Shown here: one piece after another, positions 53,700 to 63,800 of the stretch
Layout: each line of letters begins with the position of its first letter
Numbering within the stretch: the first letter of the stretch is position 1
Translations under genes and position numbers: made by a program
The notes under the pieces: model-generated
What the model saw: only the letters and a program-made list of their open reading frames with translations
What the model was told of the DNA's origin: nothing
Databases searched by the model: none
NCBI GenBank assembly: GCA_003481775.1
Contig: QULU01000013.1
Span: 1-64,000, forward strand
Reading direction: 5' to 3'
Source of the DNA: Clostridiaceae bacterium OM02-2AC
GTDB lineage: Bacteria; Bacillota_I; Bacilli_A; Erysipelotrichales; Erysipelotrichaceae
DNA length: 64,000 nucleotides

Positions 53700-54134
53700 C
53701 TATGTATCTGTTCCCTTTCCTTTCTTTTTCTTCCCCTCCTGTACTCTTTTTGCATATTTATAAAACGTTGATTTCTTCATCCCGATTTCTTCACAATACT
53801 CACTCAATGAAAGGTTTCTTTTGAGACACTCCTCTATTCGCTCATCAAAGTCTTCCGGCAGGATCGTTTTCGGTCTCCCATACGTACCTTTCCCCTCATA
53901 CTTTCTTTTCAATGCCAGATTGATCCCCTTTCGCTGGCACTTTTTCAATTTCTCTTTCTGTAAAGACAGCACATGCTCAAGAAACTGCTGCAGGAATATC
54001 GGCTCTATCTCTTCTTCATCGAATGTTAGTATCGCTTGCTTTTTCTGATAATAGCGTAATGCGCTCCTTACCTCTGTCAGATCCCTTCCCAGTTCCCATA
54101 GAGAATCCATATCAATTCTTATCCTAGAATCCAT
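53700..54134 (-). CDS. Recombinase-like protein lacking the catalytic serine region
   Basis: A 144-residue protein matching only the second half of serine recombinases. DSLWELGRDLTEVRSALRYY resembles the DRLGRNYNEI helix, KCQRKGINLALKRKYEGKGT the E-helix end, and GRPKTILPEDFDERI with MKKSTFYKYAKRVQEG the C-terminal helix-turn-helix. The first 50-60 residues with Y-x-R-V-S are absent. AGGAG nine bases before the ATG argues for real expression. A DNA-binding regulator derived from a resolvase or a decayed gene are both possible. Tail lysine-rich (GKKKKGKG). Compare the intact recombinase at 22368-22994. Confidence 0.65.
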   Translation of the reverse strand: MDSRIRIDMDSLWELGRDLTEVRSALRYYQKKQAILTFDEEEIEPIFLQQFLEHVLSLQKEKLKKCQRKGINLALKRKYEGKGTYGRPKTILPEDFDERIEECLKRNLSLSEYCEEIGMKKSTFYKYAKRVQEGKKKKGKGTDT

Positions 54135-54208
54135 GTTTCCACTCTCCTATTTTATTTATCTGCTGCTGTTCCCCCTTTGATGTGCGTCCCATTCGCCTGT
54201 TGCTTCTT

Positions 54209-54367
54209 TCACGTTCGCTGCTCGCGATTTGTCTTCTCCTTCTCCTCACTTTCCTGCCCCATATTGATTAAGTCCTTCGGTGTTCGATAGATCCGTATAT
54301 CGTTATCTCCGTGATCTACGATAATCTTTCCTTCTTTGATCGCCTTTCTTTTCTTAAACTTATTCAT
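54209..54367 (-). CDS. Small ORF, 52 aa, upstream of the recombinase-like gene
   Basis: It encodes MNKFKKRKAIKEGKIIVDHG, then DNDIRIYRTPKDLINMGQES and a charged tail of E, K and R. GGAG lies about ten bases before the ATG. No family is recognised; the basic N terminus and acidic tail suggest a small nucleic-acid- or protein-binding factor. It lies 74 bases before the recombinase-like gene on the same strand. Confidence 0.4.
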   Translation of the reverse strand: MNKFKKRKAIKEGKIIVDHGDNDIRIYRTPKDLINMGQESEEKEKTNREQRT

Positions 54368-54525
54368 ATCCTGTCTTCTCCATTCTTATCTATTCTGATA
54401 CTGCCCAAGGAATCTTCTGCTTCCGTAGGTCTTCCTACTAGAAGGCCTTATCATTTCTACTTCGTCATGTGATATCCTTCAATCTTGTCCGCTATCGATC
54501 GTATCTCATTTCTTTCTGCTTTTCT

Positions 54526-55575
54526 TTATTTTTCTGAATCCTGACTGTCATGCTTCTTTCCCCATCTTCTTTTTAGGAACACATAGGACAATCCACCCAA
54601 TGCTATCGTAAAGCTTCCGATAGCGACAGCCGCATATGTATGATCGACCTTTTCATTCTGTCCCAAAAGGCCCTTCACCCAATCCCAGAAATCTGTTTGT
54701 ATGATCGGCTTGTCTGTGATCACCTGATCTGTTTTCGGTGTTAACACGACTTCTACATACCCATCTTCATCTGCTTTCAGCATCATCTTTTTTAGAACGA
54801 ACTTCCCATCCTCGTATATATAATGATACAGATACTTGTCCTTCCAGCTTTCCGGCACCTTGACTGCGATATGCACCCTCATCCCGATCGGTTCTTTTTC
54901 ATACTGCAGGATCCATAGTACATCCTTCCCTGCGATCTTCTGTATCTTTTCCAAATGCCTGCACTCACCAAGATCGATCGTGATATCCTTTTCTGTACTC
55001 TTGATATCACTATATACGATATGAATTCGATACTGTTGTTGTGCTTCTACATACAGATAGATATCCTGTCTATCCGCCTTTGCCCTCGATAACAGCGTTC
55101 TGCTGATGGTCAGCTCCCCTGTCCTGTCATTCCAGTAATAACCGACTCTTTCCAGTTCCTGCTGCTTATATGCTTCTGTATATTTATCCTCATTTGTTTC
55201 TGACTGCTTATTGGTAACCTTGCCTGCATTTGATGATGGATCCTTCTTCGATGCTTCATTCCCTGTTCCCGGTTTTACTGGATTGATCGGTTCTGTCGGG
55301 ACGACGATGATGATATCATCATCTCCCGGCTTATCCGGTTCCTGCGGCTGATCAGGGTCTTCCGGATGCACTGGTTCTGGTTTTTTGATCACGCCCAGCA
55401 TATACCCATACATACCTCCATTGACTTCCTGCTTCCATGGCAGATTCGACTGCACCTCTTCATAGTATTCCTCATCAGTATCTTTTTTCTGATCCTTATC
55501 TTCTGCGTGGATCGAACTCATGCTCATGCAGACGATCATGAACAGGATCATCAGAATGCTTACCCTTTTTCTCAT
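54526..55575 (-). CDS. Exported protein with C-terminal membrane anchor
   Basis: A 349-residue protein with a signal peptide (about 1-24), a proline-, aspartate- and glutamate-rich stretch (HPEDPDQPQEPDKPGDDD) and a beta-rich domain (GYYWNDRTGELTIS, RIHIVYSDIKSTEKDITIDLGE). It ends with a C-terminal span (AAVAIGSFTIALGGLSYVFL) and a basic tail. The topology is that of a cell-surface anchor, but no LPxTG sorting motif is present. AGGAGG supports the start. It lies 12 bases after the third adaptor paralogue and probably closes the structural part of the surface cluster. Confidence 0.7.
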   Translation of the reverse strand: MRKRVSILMILFMIVCMSMSSIHAEDKDQKKDTDEEYYEEVQSNLPWKQEVNGGMYGYMLGVIKKPEPVHPEDPDQPQEPDKPGDDDIIIVVPTEPINPVKPGTGNEASKKDPSSNAGKVTNKQSETNEDKYTEAYKQQELERVGYYWNDRTGELTISRTLLSRAKADRQDIYLYVEAQQQYRIHIVYSDIKSTEKDITIDLGECRHLEKIQKIAGKDVLWILQYEKEPIGMRVHIAVKVPESWKDKYLYHYIYEDGKFVLKKMMLKADEDGYVEVVLTPKTDQVITDKPIIQTDFWDWVKGLLGQNEKVDHTYAAVAIGSFTIALGGLSYVFLKRRWGKKHDSQDSEK

Positions 55576-55587
55576 TCTCTACACCTC

Positions 55588-56082
55588 CTAGTGTTTTATA
55601 TGTACAACATTCTCTGCGACTGCCTCGCCGACGAACTGTTCACTCTTGACATCATAATTCTTAAAATGGATACTGACCGGATAATCCCCTTTTTCCAGCT
55701 TCACATCCAGTGCATCCTGCTCGATATAATATCCCGGTTCGATAGCGCCACTCTTATAGATTCTTTGGTTATCCTTCTTCAGATACATTTCTACGACTAG
55801 AAGATAGTGATTGTTCGGAGAATTCAAAATCCTCATATCTCCCTTTGCTGCTCCATTCTCAAAGTTTAGCACGCTATTGATATTGATCTGAAAGCTGCCT
55901 TCTTCCACCTTTTCATTCAACATATTCTGAATATCCTCTTCGCTCATGCCGGGAAGCTCTCCCTTTTCCCCTTCTCTGATTAGACCTTCCTCTGATTTCC
56001 AGCTCAGCTTATACATGACCAGAGACATTCCCAGCAGAAATAAGGAAATGATTAGGATTATCTTCTTCTTGTTTTTCTTCAT
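55588..56082 (-). CDS. Single-span adaptor-like protein, paralogue 3
   Basis: A 164-residue protein: a lysine-rich start, one span (about 8-28), then LPGMSEEDIQNMLNEKVEEG, SFQININSVLNFENGAAKGD, YKSGAIEPGYYIEQDALDVK and LEKGDYPVSIHFKNYD. The same order of motifs appears in the two paralogues upstream. The family is unknown to me. The ATG at 56082 has GAGG nine bases upstream and follows paralogue 2 by four bases. Confidence 0.75.
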   Translation of the reverse strand: MKKNKKKIILIISLFLLGMSLVMYKLSWKSEEGLIREGEKGELPGMSEEDIQNMLNEKVEEGSFQININSVLNFENGAAKGDMRILNSPNNHYLLVVEMYLKKDNQRIYKSGAIEPGYYIEQDALDVKLEKGDYPVSIHFKNYDVKSEQFVGEAVAENVVHIKH

Positions 56083-56086
56083 TCTG

Positions 56087-56602
56087 TTATTCCTCAACCA
56101 CGATCGTCAGTTCTCCGATCGCTTTTCCTACATAGTCTTTTGTTTCCACATCATAGGCGGAAAACACCGCCTGTACCGGATAGCTGCCCTTTTTCAGTTT
56201 CACATCCAGCGTATCCTTTTCGATCTTACTTCCGGGTCTGATTGCACCACTCTCATACAGCTTCTTCCCCGGTGTTCCATCACTCTTGCGCTCATAGATC
56301 GCTACGACCATGAGATAGCGATTCTGTGGGCTGTTCTCGATACGCAGACTTCCTTCACTGCTTCCATTTGGAAACTTCGGTTCCTGATTGATGGAGATGA
56401 TGAACTCTCCTTCGGCTGCTTTCTTTTCCATCAGCTCCCTGATCTCTTTCTCACTCATGCCATCCAGAGTGCCTTCCTCCTGATCCGGATCCAACTGTAA
56501 GCCTCCCTTTTCATTGAATGACCAGCCGATGACTGCCACGATAAGGATCAGAAGGATCGTTATCAGAGATCCATATGTTTTTATCTTCCTGTTCTCTTTC
56601 AT
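56087..56602 (-). CDS. Single-span adaptor-like protein, paralogue 2
   Basis: A 171-residue protein with one span (about 10-30) and an external domain: LDGMSEKEIRELMEKKAAEG, FIISINQEPKFPNGSSEGS, YESGAIRPGSKIEKDTLDVK and LKKGSYPVQAVFSAYD. The predicted fold is a beta sandwich held near the membrane by a helical GMSExEI stalk. AGGAG upstream of the ATG. A hairpin and 85 bases separate it from the exported subunit gene. Confidence 0.75.
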   Translation of the reverse strand: MKENRKIKTYGSLITILLILIVAVIGWSFNEKGGLQLDPDQEEGTLDGMSEKEIRELMEKKAAEGEFIISINQEPKFPNGSSEGSLRIENSPQNRYLMVVAIYERKSDGTPGKKLYESGAIRPGSKIEKDTLDVKLKKGSYPVQAVFSAYDVETKDYVGKAIGELTIVVEE

Positions 56603-56658
56603 ATAGTCTCCTGTCTCATGCTTCTGAATAAGAAAGAGAGTTCTTCTCTTCCTTGTTC

Positions 56659-56682
56659 AGGAGCACGATGTCTCGTGCTCCT
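56659..56682 (-). other. Stable intergenic hairpin without a U tract
   Basis: AGGAGCACGA (56659-56668) pairs perfectly with TCGTGCTCCT (56673-56682) around a four-base loop, just after the exported-subunit gene. No T run follows it directly, so it looks like an RNA-stability or processing element; a weaker AAGAGA/TCTCTT stem follows. Confidence 0.6.
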
Positions 56683-56687
56683 TTGCT

Positions 56688-57311
56688 TTATTTTACCTGC
56701 GTGATCGTATAGACCACATCGAATGCTCGCTCTGCATTCCCGTTCAATGCTGCTTTCACATCTTCTCCCTCACCGCTCAGTGCTGCGGATGTAGGTGTCC
56801 CTTTCACATTCAGCGATTTCTCTGCACCGATGCCTACCTTAAAGTCTGTGATCGTTTCTCCAGATCCATATTTTAGATCCGTACCGGCGATGTTCAATGC
56901 CACCGTCTTCATTGACGCCACATCTGTTTGACCTTTGGTAGCTGCAATTCCAGCACTATCCGTCAGTGTCCATGCGCCACCTTCCGCATTCTCGATCTGG
57001 ATCTTTGTCAGCTGCACACCCACCTCAGAATCTGCTTCCACCTTGATCTTGTAGTTTCCTGCTGCAAATATATTCTTATCATCTGCATCACCTTCATTGT
57101 GATATACCGCAAAGTCCATACGGATCGGTACGGTCACCTTCATCTGCTTCAATGGTTCCCCGGATAGTGTTGCCCACACCTCACCACTCTGGTTTGATTC
57201 CGTGTCTGTCGTTCCTGTCGTCTTCGTGTCTCCATCTTCTGCCGCTGATACTACGCTCGTTACTCCTAGCATCATCATGACAGCCATGCTCATCGCCAAT
57301 AATCTTTTCAT
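56688..57311 (-). CDS. Exported surface subunit-like protein
   Basis: A 207-residue secreted protein with a signal peptide (about 1-23, ending SAAED). The mature protein is beta-rich: GEVWATLSGEPLKQMKVTVPIRMDF near the start, GNYKIKVEADSEVGVQLTKIQI, and a terminal RAFDVVYTITQVK strand. The VTVPIRMDF opening and the terminal strand recall TasA/WxL-type fibre or wall proteins of Bacillota, though no WxL or LPxTG motif is seen. The hairpin downstream could favour its abundance. Candidate major subunit. Confidence 0.65.
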   Translation of the reverse strand: MKRLLAMSMAVMMMLGVTSVVSAAEDGDTKTTGTTDTESNQSGEVWATLSGEPLKQMKVTVPIRMDFAVYHNEGDADDKNIFAAGNYKIKVEADSEVGVQLTKIQIENAEGGAWTLTDSAGIAATKGQTDVASMKTVALNIAGTDLKYGSGETITDFKVGIGAEKSLNVKGTPTSAALSGEGEDVKAALNGNAERAFDVVYTITQVK

Positions 57312-57381
57312 GTCCGTACCCTTCCTTTTCTCATGGCAGCGTATCTTTTACATCCCCGCTCCTCCTCCTGGGATACGTCAC

Positions 57382-57882
57382 TCATCTTTCTACTACGATG
57401 TTGAGCTGTGCTTTTGCTTCCCCTACCTTTTTATCTGTTTCTGTATCGTATGCCTCGAATATGGCTGTACAGGCATAGCTCCCTTTCTTCAGCGCCTCAT
57501 CCAGATGATCTTCTTTGATCACCTGTCCCGGTCTGATACCTTCGCTGTAGTAGATCTCCTTCTGGTCTTCATCCTTTACGATCCTCACCCGGATGTTGTA
57601 GTTGTTTCCCGGTGGGTTTTCGATCCGTAAGGTACCCTTGCTCTTCCCGTTTTCAAATACCGGGTTCGCATTGATCGAGATCGACAGCATACTCTTGTCG
57701 ACCTTATCCTTCAGCATGTCCTTGATCTCCTGTTCACTCATGCCATCCAGACTGCCATCCTCCGCAGCCTCATCGAAGTGAAAGCCGTCATCCTGCAGGA
57801 ATGTCCAGCCAATGCCTGCTCCTGCAAGTACGATCAGGATGAGGATGATCCCGATCCGCTGTTTCCGTTTCTTCTCTGTCAT
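57382..57882 (-). CDS. Single-span adaptor-like protein, paralogue 1
   Basis: A 166-residue protein: a short basic tail, one span (about 10-28), then LDGMSEQEIKDMLKDKVDKS, SISINANPVFENGKSKGTLR, YYSEGIRPGQVIKEDHLDEA and LKKGSYACTAIFEAYD. It starts at the ATG at 57882 (GAGGG five bases before it), 8 bases after the giant protein's stop; a GTG at 57894 is less likely. It is the most divergent of the three copies. Confidence 0.75.
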   Translation of the reverse strand: MTEKKRKQRIGIILILIVLAGAGIGWTFLQDDGFHFDEAAEDGSLDGMSEQEIKDMLKDKVDKSMLSISINANPVFENGKSKGTLRIENPPGNNYNIRVRIVKDEDQKEIYYSEGIRPGQVIKEDHLDEALKKGSYACTAIFEAYDTETDKKVGEAKAQLNIVVER

Positions 57883-57890
57883 CTCATCCC

Positions 57891-60800
57891 TCACTTCTTC
57901 GCTCGATCTTCATACTGCTTCGTATCGTTCTCTGAGATTCCGGTCTTGAAGCTGATCTGATAGGCCTGTTCTGTTTTCTTCGCTCCATCGGCGTCCCATG
58001 GCCAGCTTTGTTCATCGCTGACGGCTCCACTGATATAGAAGCCGCCGCTTCCCTTATATCCCAGATCATAGATCGGCTGTGTCTTTGACATGCCATCTGT
58101 CGTGAACCATACGCCAGCATTCTTATTGTAGTCACTGCCATCATTGCTCAGTTTCAGATAGGCCTCATCGTTCTTGATCTGACCTAGACCTATATCCATA
58201 CTTCCCATCAGCTTTGGCATGTCAGTTCCTTTTGTGACCTTCTGATCGACACTCAGTGTTACCGGCATGTAGTTCAGTTCATTGCTTACCTTGGCATCGT
58301 TCGTACTCTGCTTGATCTGCTGTCCATCCAGATTCAGGTCGATTTTGATAGGAGACAGGCTCTTCAACTGCGTGATCATGGTCACTTCCCCCTGATACAC
58401 GGCTGTTTCCCTCTCACTATCTTCCAGCATCAGGCTCCATGTATACGCTCCACCATCGGATACGGCATTGGCACGATAGATTTCTATCGTTATATGATCA
58501 GCCTCTGTCGGCACCGTTATAGTCTCACCTGCTTCACCACTGTCGCGCAGATTTCCTGATGCATCATACACCTTCACAAGCAAAGCAAAATTCTCATTCG
58601 CCCATCTGCTTCCCTTTTCCATCGTGTCTTTCGTTGCCTTCCCATCACTGTTCGCAAACACGCTGACCGGCTGAACATGAAGGGGTGTACTGTCTTTCGC
58701 AATACTCAGTGCAGTGATCGTTGTGCTTCCTCTCTTCAGACTATGAGGAATCGTGATCTTACCACTTTCATTACTAGAAGCTGATCCATCATTTTTATTG
58801 GTGATTTCCACACTGCCTGCATCGTTATATGGAAGTGTCTTAATCTCTGCTGATGCGTTCGGATTTCCTGCAGTATATGTTTCCGTTTCGGCTAGGCGTG
58901 TATAAAGTACATAGGAAGTATCTCGCTCAAGATGTGTGAATTCATACTTTCCTGTACTGTCTGCTTTCAATGGCGTCCAATCGCTTTCTTTCTTATCCGC
59001 AATGCTCTCTCCACTTTCTAACAGGATATATTCCTGCGTAGCCTGTACATTCGTCACATACAGATTCGTATCCAGTTCTGTTTCCATGACTGGCTTCACT
59101 GCAGTTCCTGTGTTTTTTGCCTTCACGACTTCAGAGCTGCTCTTTTCCACACTGCCGCCGTAGTTTGCGGCATCTGCTTTCGCACTGTATCTCACAACGA
59201 TGCGCTGTCCGATATCGGCTGTCGTACTTTCATACAGCAGCGAAGTGCTTGTCCCCATCGTCGTTCCTGTCTGATCTGTTTTTAGAGTGGTTCCATCACT
59301 TCTCTCGATCGTGAAGACGCCTTCGTCATAACCGTCTCCGCTGTAGATCGCGGTGATCGTCTGACCAGCTTCCAGAACATCCCTCTGCGTGATGCTCAGG
59401 TTCTTCTCCTCTAACGGTATGCTTCCGGTTTTCACATCGGTAACAGCAGAGTCTTCACTTGGCAGATATTCACTCGTTACTTTATACATCGCACACACTT
59501 CATAGATCGTATTGGCCTTCAGCTTTTCGGATCCTCTTCCGATCCATGAGTCGCCTACTGTATTCTCTTTCCACTCTTTTGTTTCCTTTACTCGATATTT
59601 CAGAACGGTCTCTGGGATCGTCGTTCCATCCTCACGGTAATTCGTCGGCAGATTCATCTGTATCGTGATACCGCGGATCTGTTTCACTGTCGGTGCATCC
59701 GGTTTTTTCTGTGGTGCACGAGCTATCGGGGCCAGCTGTCTTGTATTGACACTGCCGGAATATCTGCCGTTTCTTGCGCTCGTATATCGTGCATACAGCT
59801 TAGCGCCGACATCGTCTTTCCCCGGTGTATAGCTGTCACTGATTCCGGTCTTTCCATATAGCGTCCCGTCCTCATTCACGATCGGAGTCGTCGTTCCATC
59901 CTTTACACGATACCATGTCCACTGTCCGCTCTTTTCATCGACGACATCTTTGCCTTCTTCCTTTGCGAAAACATAGTTCACTTCTACAGGTACCAGAACT
60001 TTACTCGTATCTCCGTCCGTGATTTCAGCGTGTCCTTTGATCTGGGTTCCGATCAGCTGCTCTTCTGAAATATACGTCTGGCTTCCTTCATAGTTTCCTC
60101 TCCCACTGAATACGGCTTTCACATAGTATTTATTGTATTTCACAGGTACAGAGAAGGTCGTCGCTGTATTGCCGTCCTTCGATGTATCAGCTGCCTTGAT
60201 CTGTGCTGTGATATTGATCCAGCTGTCATCCTTTGTTTTATCCGGACTCACATAATACTGCCAGATACCGGTTGGCGCTTCCTTATGATTCGTCAGACGG
60301 ATCTCTTTTGTTTCCTCTACCTTCCAGATATCTTTATTTGTTTCTGTGATCTTTGCGGTAGGGATCTTGCTCAGATCCTCTTTCTTCGTTCTCACTGCTC
60401 TTTGTGAGACCACACCGCTGGCCTGATGGCTTCCATCCTCCAGTTTAGCCAGATACACCACATAGTCTGTATCGGCATCCAGTGTCAATGTGACAGTTGC
60501 TGTTGCCTTGAACCATTTGCCTTCTACCGGTGTAGTATTCTTGTCAGCATCTTCTGCAGGGATCCGATTCGGTACTTTCTGATCCGATGCCTTCTGTACG
60601 AAGTAGTAGACTGCTTTGATGTCTCCTGTATTCTCGATCTTCAGCTTGCTTCTGATCTCTCCATCCTCATCTAGTGCTGTCACTGTCGGAAGTGAAGCTG
60701 GCGCATCATATACCGGCTTCGTCAGTGTTCCGACACGCCCTATGACCTCGTTCGTGAAATCTGAGCTATCGGTTGCGATATAGCGTACGGATATCTCCTT

Positions 60801-63800
60801 GTTTCCCAGCAGTGCACTGATCTTATACGTATCCGTCGTCGCTCCTTCGATCGGAGCATCGCCATAATACCACTGCCAGCGACCTGCCTTATCATCTTCC
60901 GCTGTCTGCGGATAGCTTCCCTTATGATAGGTCGCCCTATAGGTCTGATCGACTTCTGCCACACCTATCTTCGGCGGTTTATCCGCACCATCGACGACTT
61001 TCACATAATCGATAAGACCGTTCAGCCTTGTCTTTTTTGTCTGTGCGGTCGCCATCTGCCTATATCCACTTGCATCATAGCCTATCTTTGCGGATTTTCT
61101 GATCCCTATCTCGTACGTCGTATTACGATCCAGTCCTTCCATCGTGATCACTGTTCCGGAAGTTACCGATGCTTCGACTGGGGTCCATGCCTCACCAGAC
61201 TTTCGATAGGCAAACTGATAGTTGACTGCGCCATCTTTAGCACTGATCTTCATGGAATTGTCGCTGACCTCTGTCACGTTCAGCCCTGACGGCATATCGG
61301 TCGTGATGTCCTGTGATGCGTTACCGATCGTTGTGGAAGCTTTCGTTGCGCTTTCCTTGAAGTCTTTTGTACCATTGAAAGTCGCTGTCAGTATTCCCCC
61401 TGCATCCTTTGGCTGTACCGTATAGCTCAGTGTATTTTTTGTTGTATCGACGGTATAGCGTTCCGGGGAGATCGTGATGGTCTTTCCATTCTTCGTACTG
61501 CTCAGTACCCATGTTCCGGTTGGCTTGTTGGTATCCGTCAATGTGAATACGATCGTCTGATCCACCTTCTGTGTCCCTGTTACATTTATCGCATCTTTCA
61601 CTGCCGTCTGTGCAGTCGTCAATCGGGTACGCTTGCTCCATGAACTCGCTTCTGCACCGTCTGTTTCCGCTATCCTATAGCAGAAGTCGTATTCCTTATT
61701 TCGCTCAAGACCACTCACTGTGACATTCAATCCTGGTGTGATTCCTCCAGTTGCACTCACGCTTTGGATGTCTCCACCAGCAGAACTGGAATATCCCACA
61801 TCGATCTTTCCACTTGGCTTATCAGGGGTCTTGACAGTGAGTGATGTATCCGTCGTAGTCACTGCAGTAAATTCACCATGATTGTCTGGTAATGAAGTTA
61901 ATGATTTTTTGATGACTGCGGTTGTTGCTGTCTTGTAATTTTGATAATCTCCGGAACCTGTAAAGGTTACGCGTATCTTTGAACCGACATCTGCCGTTTG
62001 CAGAGTATAGCGGTAGGAGTTGGCACTGGTGGTGGTGCTGACAGGGGTCGCCTTTACTTCTCCTGTAGATGCGTCAAGCCTTTCTACTTTCCATGTTCCT
62101 GTCTGACCGTTCAGTTTATCGATGGACATGGTCAATTCTGAACCGTTATTGACTGCATTTCCCAGACTGATACTTCCTGTCACATTTGTTTTCAGAGTCG
62201 TTGCTGTTGCCGCCGGACTCCATGTTCCAGCTTCATAGCCGTCTCCTGCCGCCACTCGTACATAGAAGCGATATTGTTTATTTCTTGCCAGATTATCTAT
62301 TTTCACTTGTTCTGTATGGGTATGGGTTCCATCAACGATGATCTTGGCGTTTGCATCTGCTCGCTCATAGGCATATTCATACTTTAGACTGCTGTCTCCA
62401 TCACCCACTCTGATCGTAGCTTGACTGTCCGTGACTGAACCGGAAACGATGACAGGAGCACTTGAAGTTGACGTTGTGACTGCACTGGTATAGGCTGCAT
62501 ATGTTGAGGCATAGCCACTTTTTTTTGCTAAAACTGTCAGCTCATAGCCAACATCATCTGCCTTCACGTTGTAGGTTGATGATGTTGCTCCACTGATGAC
62601 GGATGCTTCTGTTGTTCCACGCTTTCTGCGGTACCATTGATAACTCAAGCCAGGTGTTGAGCAGCTCGCTGTTAGTGTTTGATTCATTTTTGGACTGGTG
62701 TTACTGATGGTAACTGTTTCCATTTCACTTACAGTATTCTTAACCGTAAAATCATACTTATTGGATGCCGATGCACCTGTTTCAGAATCATTATAGGTGA
62801 TCGTGATCGTTGCAGTTCCTGTGCTTTTTGGAATAAGCGTTCCGTTCGTTCCTATTTTCAATACACTTGCTGAACTGGAAGTCACTGTGTATCCTTTCTT
62901 TTGTAATTCCACAGGTAATTGGATGACACCGGAAACATTCCCATTAAACAGATCAGTCGTTGTTGTAGCTCCATCGACACTCGTGAATGCTCCCCGTGTT
63001 GCTGAATATAAGTTTGCTATATTATTGTTTCCCATCCATGTTAATCGTGGATAAAATCCTTCTTGGTATTTCCATGTTCCAGTATCTCCAAAAGAACTTT
63101 TTAAACCGTCACCAATTATTTCTTTTGTACTTTTCCCAACTTCTAAATCATTATTCACGTTTAATATCCCTGCAATTGTTGTATCATAAAATATATTCTG
63201 ACTGCTTGGGGATAATCCCTCATGTCCAAATGGCTTTCTATTTGCTCCTGCTGGATCAAAATAACTTGCAGTATAATAATTATTTACAATATTATTTTTG
63301 TTAATAACTGCACCAATTGATAATGTGTTTGTCCCTCCTTTGAATTTTGTACCAATCGTATAACAATCAATTACTTTAGCGCTTCCTATATTACCTCCTA
63401 AACCACCAGCGGTCGCTCCAGCAGTCACGTTTCCACCAACAGATCCACAATTCTTAAAATATGATGTGTTGTTAGCAAACATATCATTTGCTCTACCCAA
63501 GAAGTAACCACAATCATAAGTTGCTGTCAAATTTGAATCTACTAAAAAAATATTTTCAAACCCTAACATTCCATTTGAATTTCCAACAATAATTCCTGCA
63601 CTATTATAATTATTATCATTCGAAACTCTTCCAACATTTATATTTGCATTGAGTATCAGCATATTCATAATAAGTACAGGATCCGATGATGATGTGCTCT
63701 TTGTAAAGAAGAACATTGTATTCTTAAGATTTGATATAGTATGATAATCACCATTTAACGTTCCTTGAAATGAATCATAAACATGGGTCCCATTATTATA

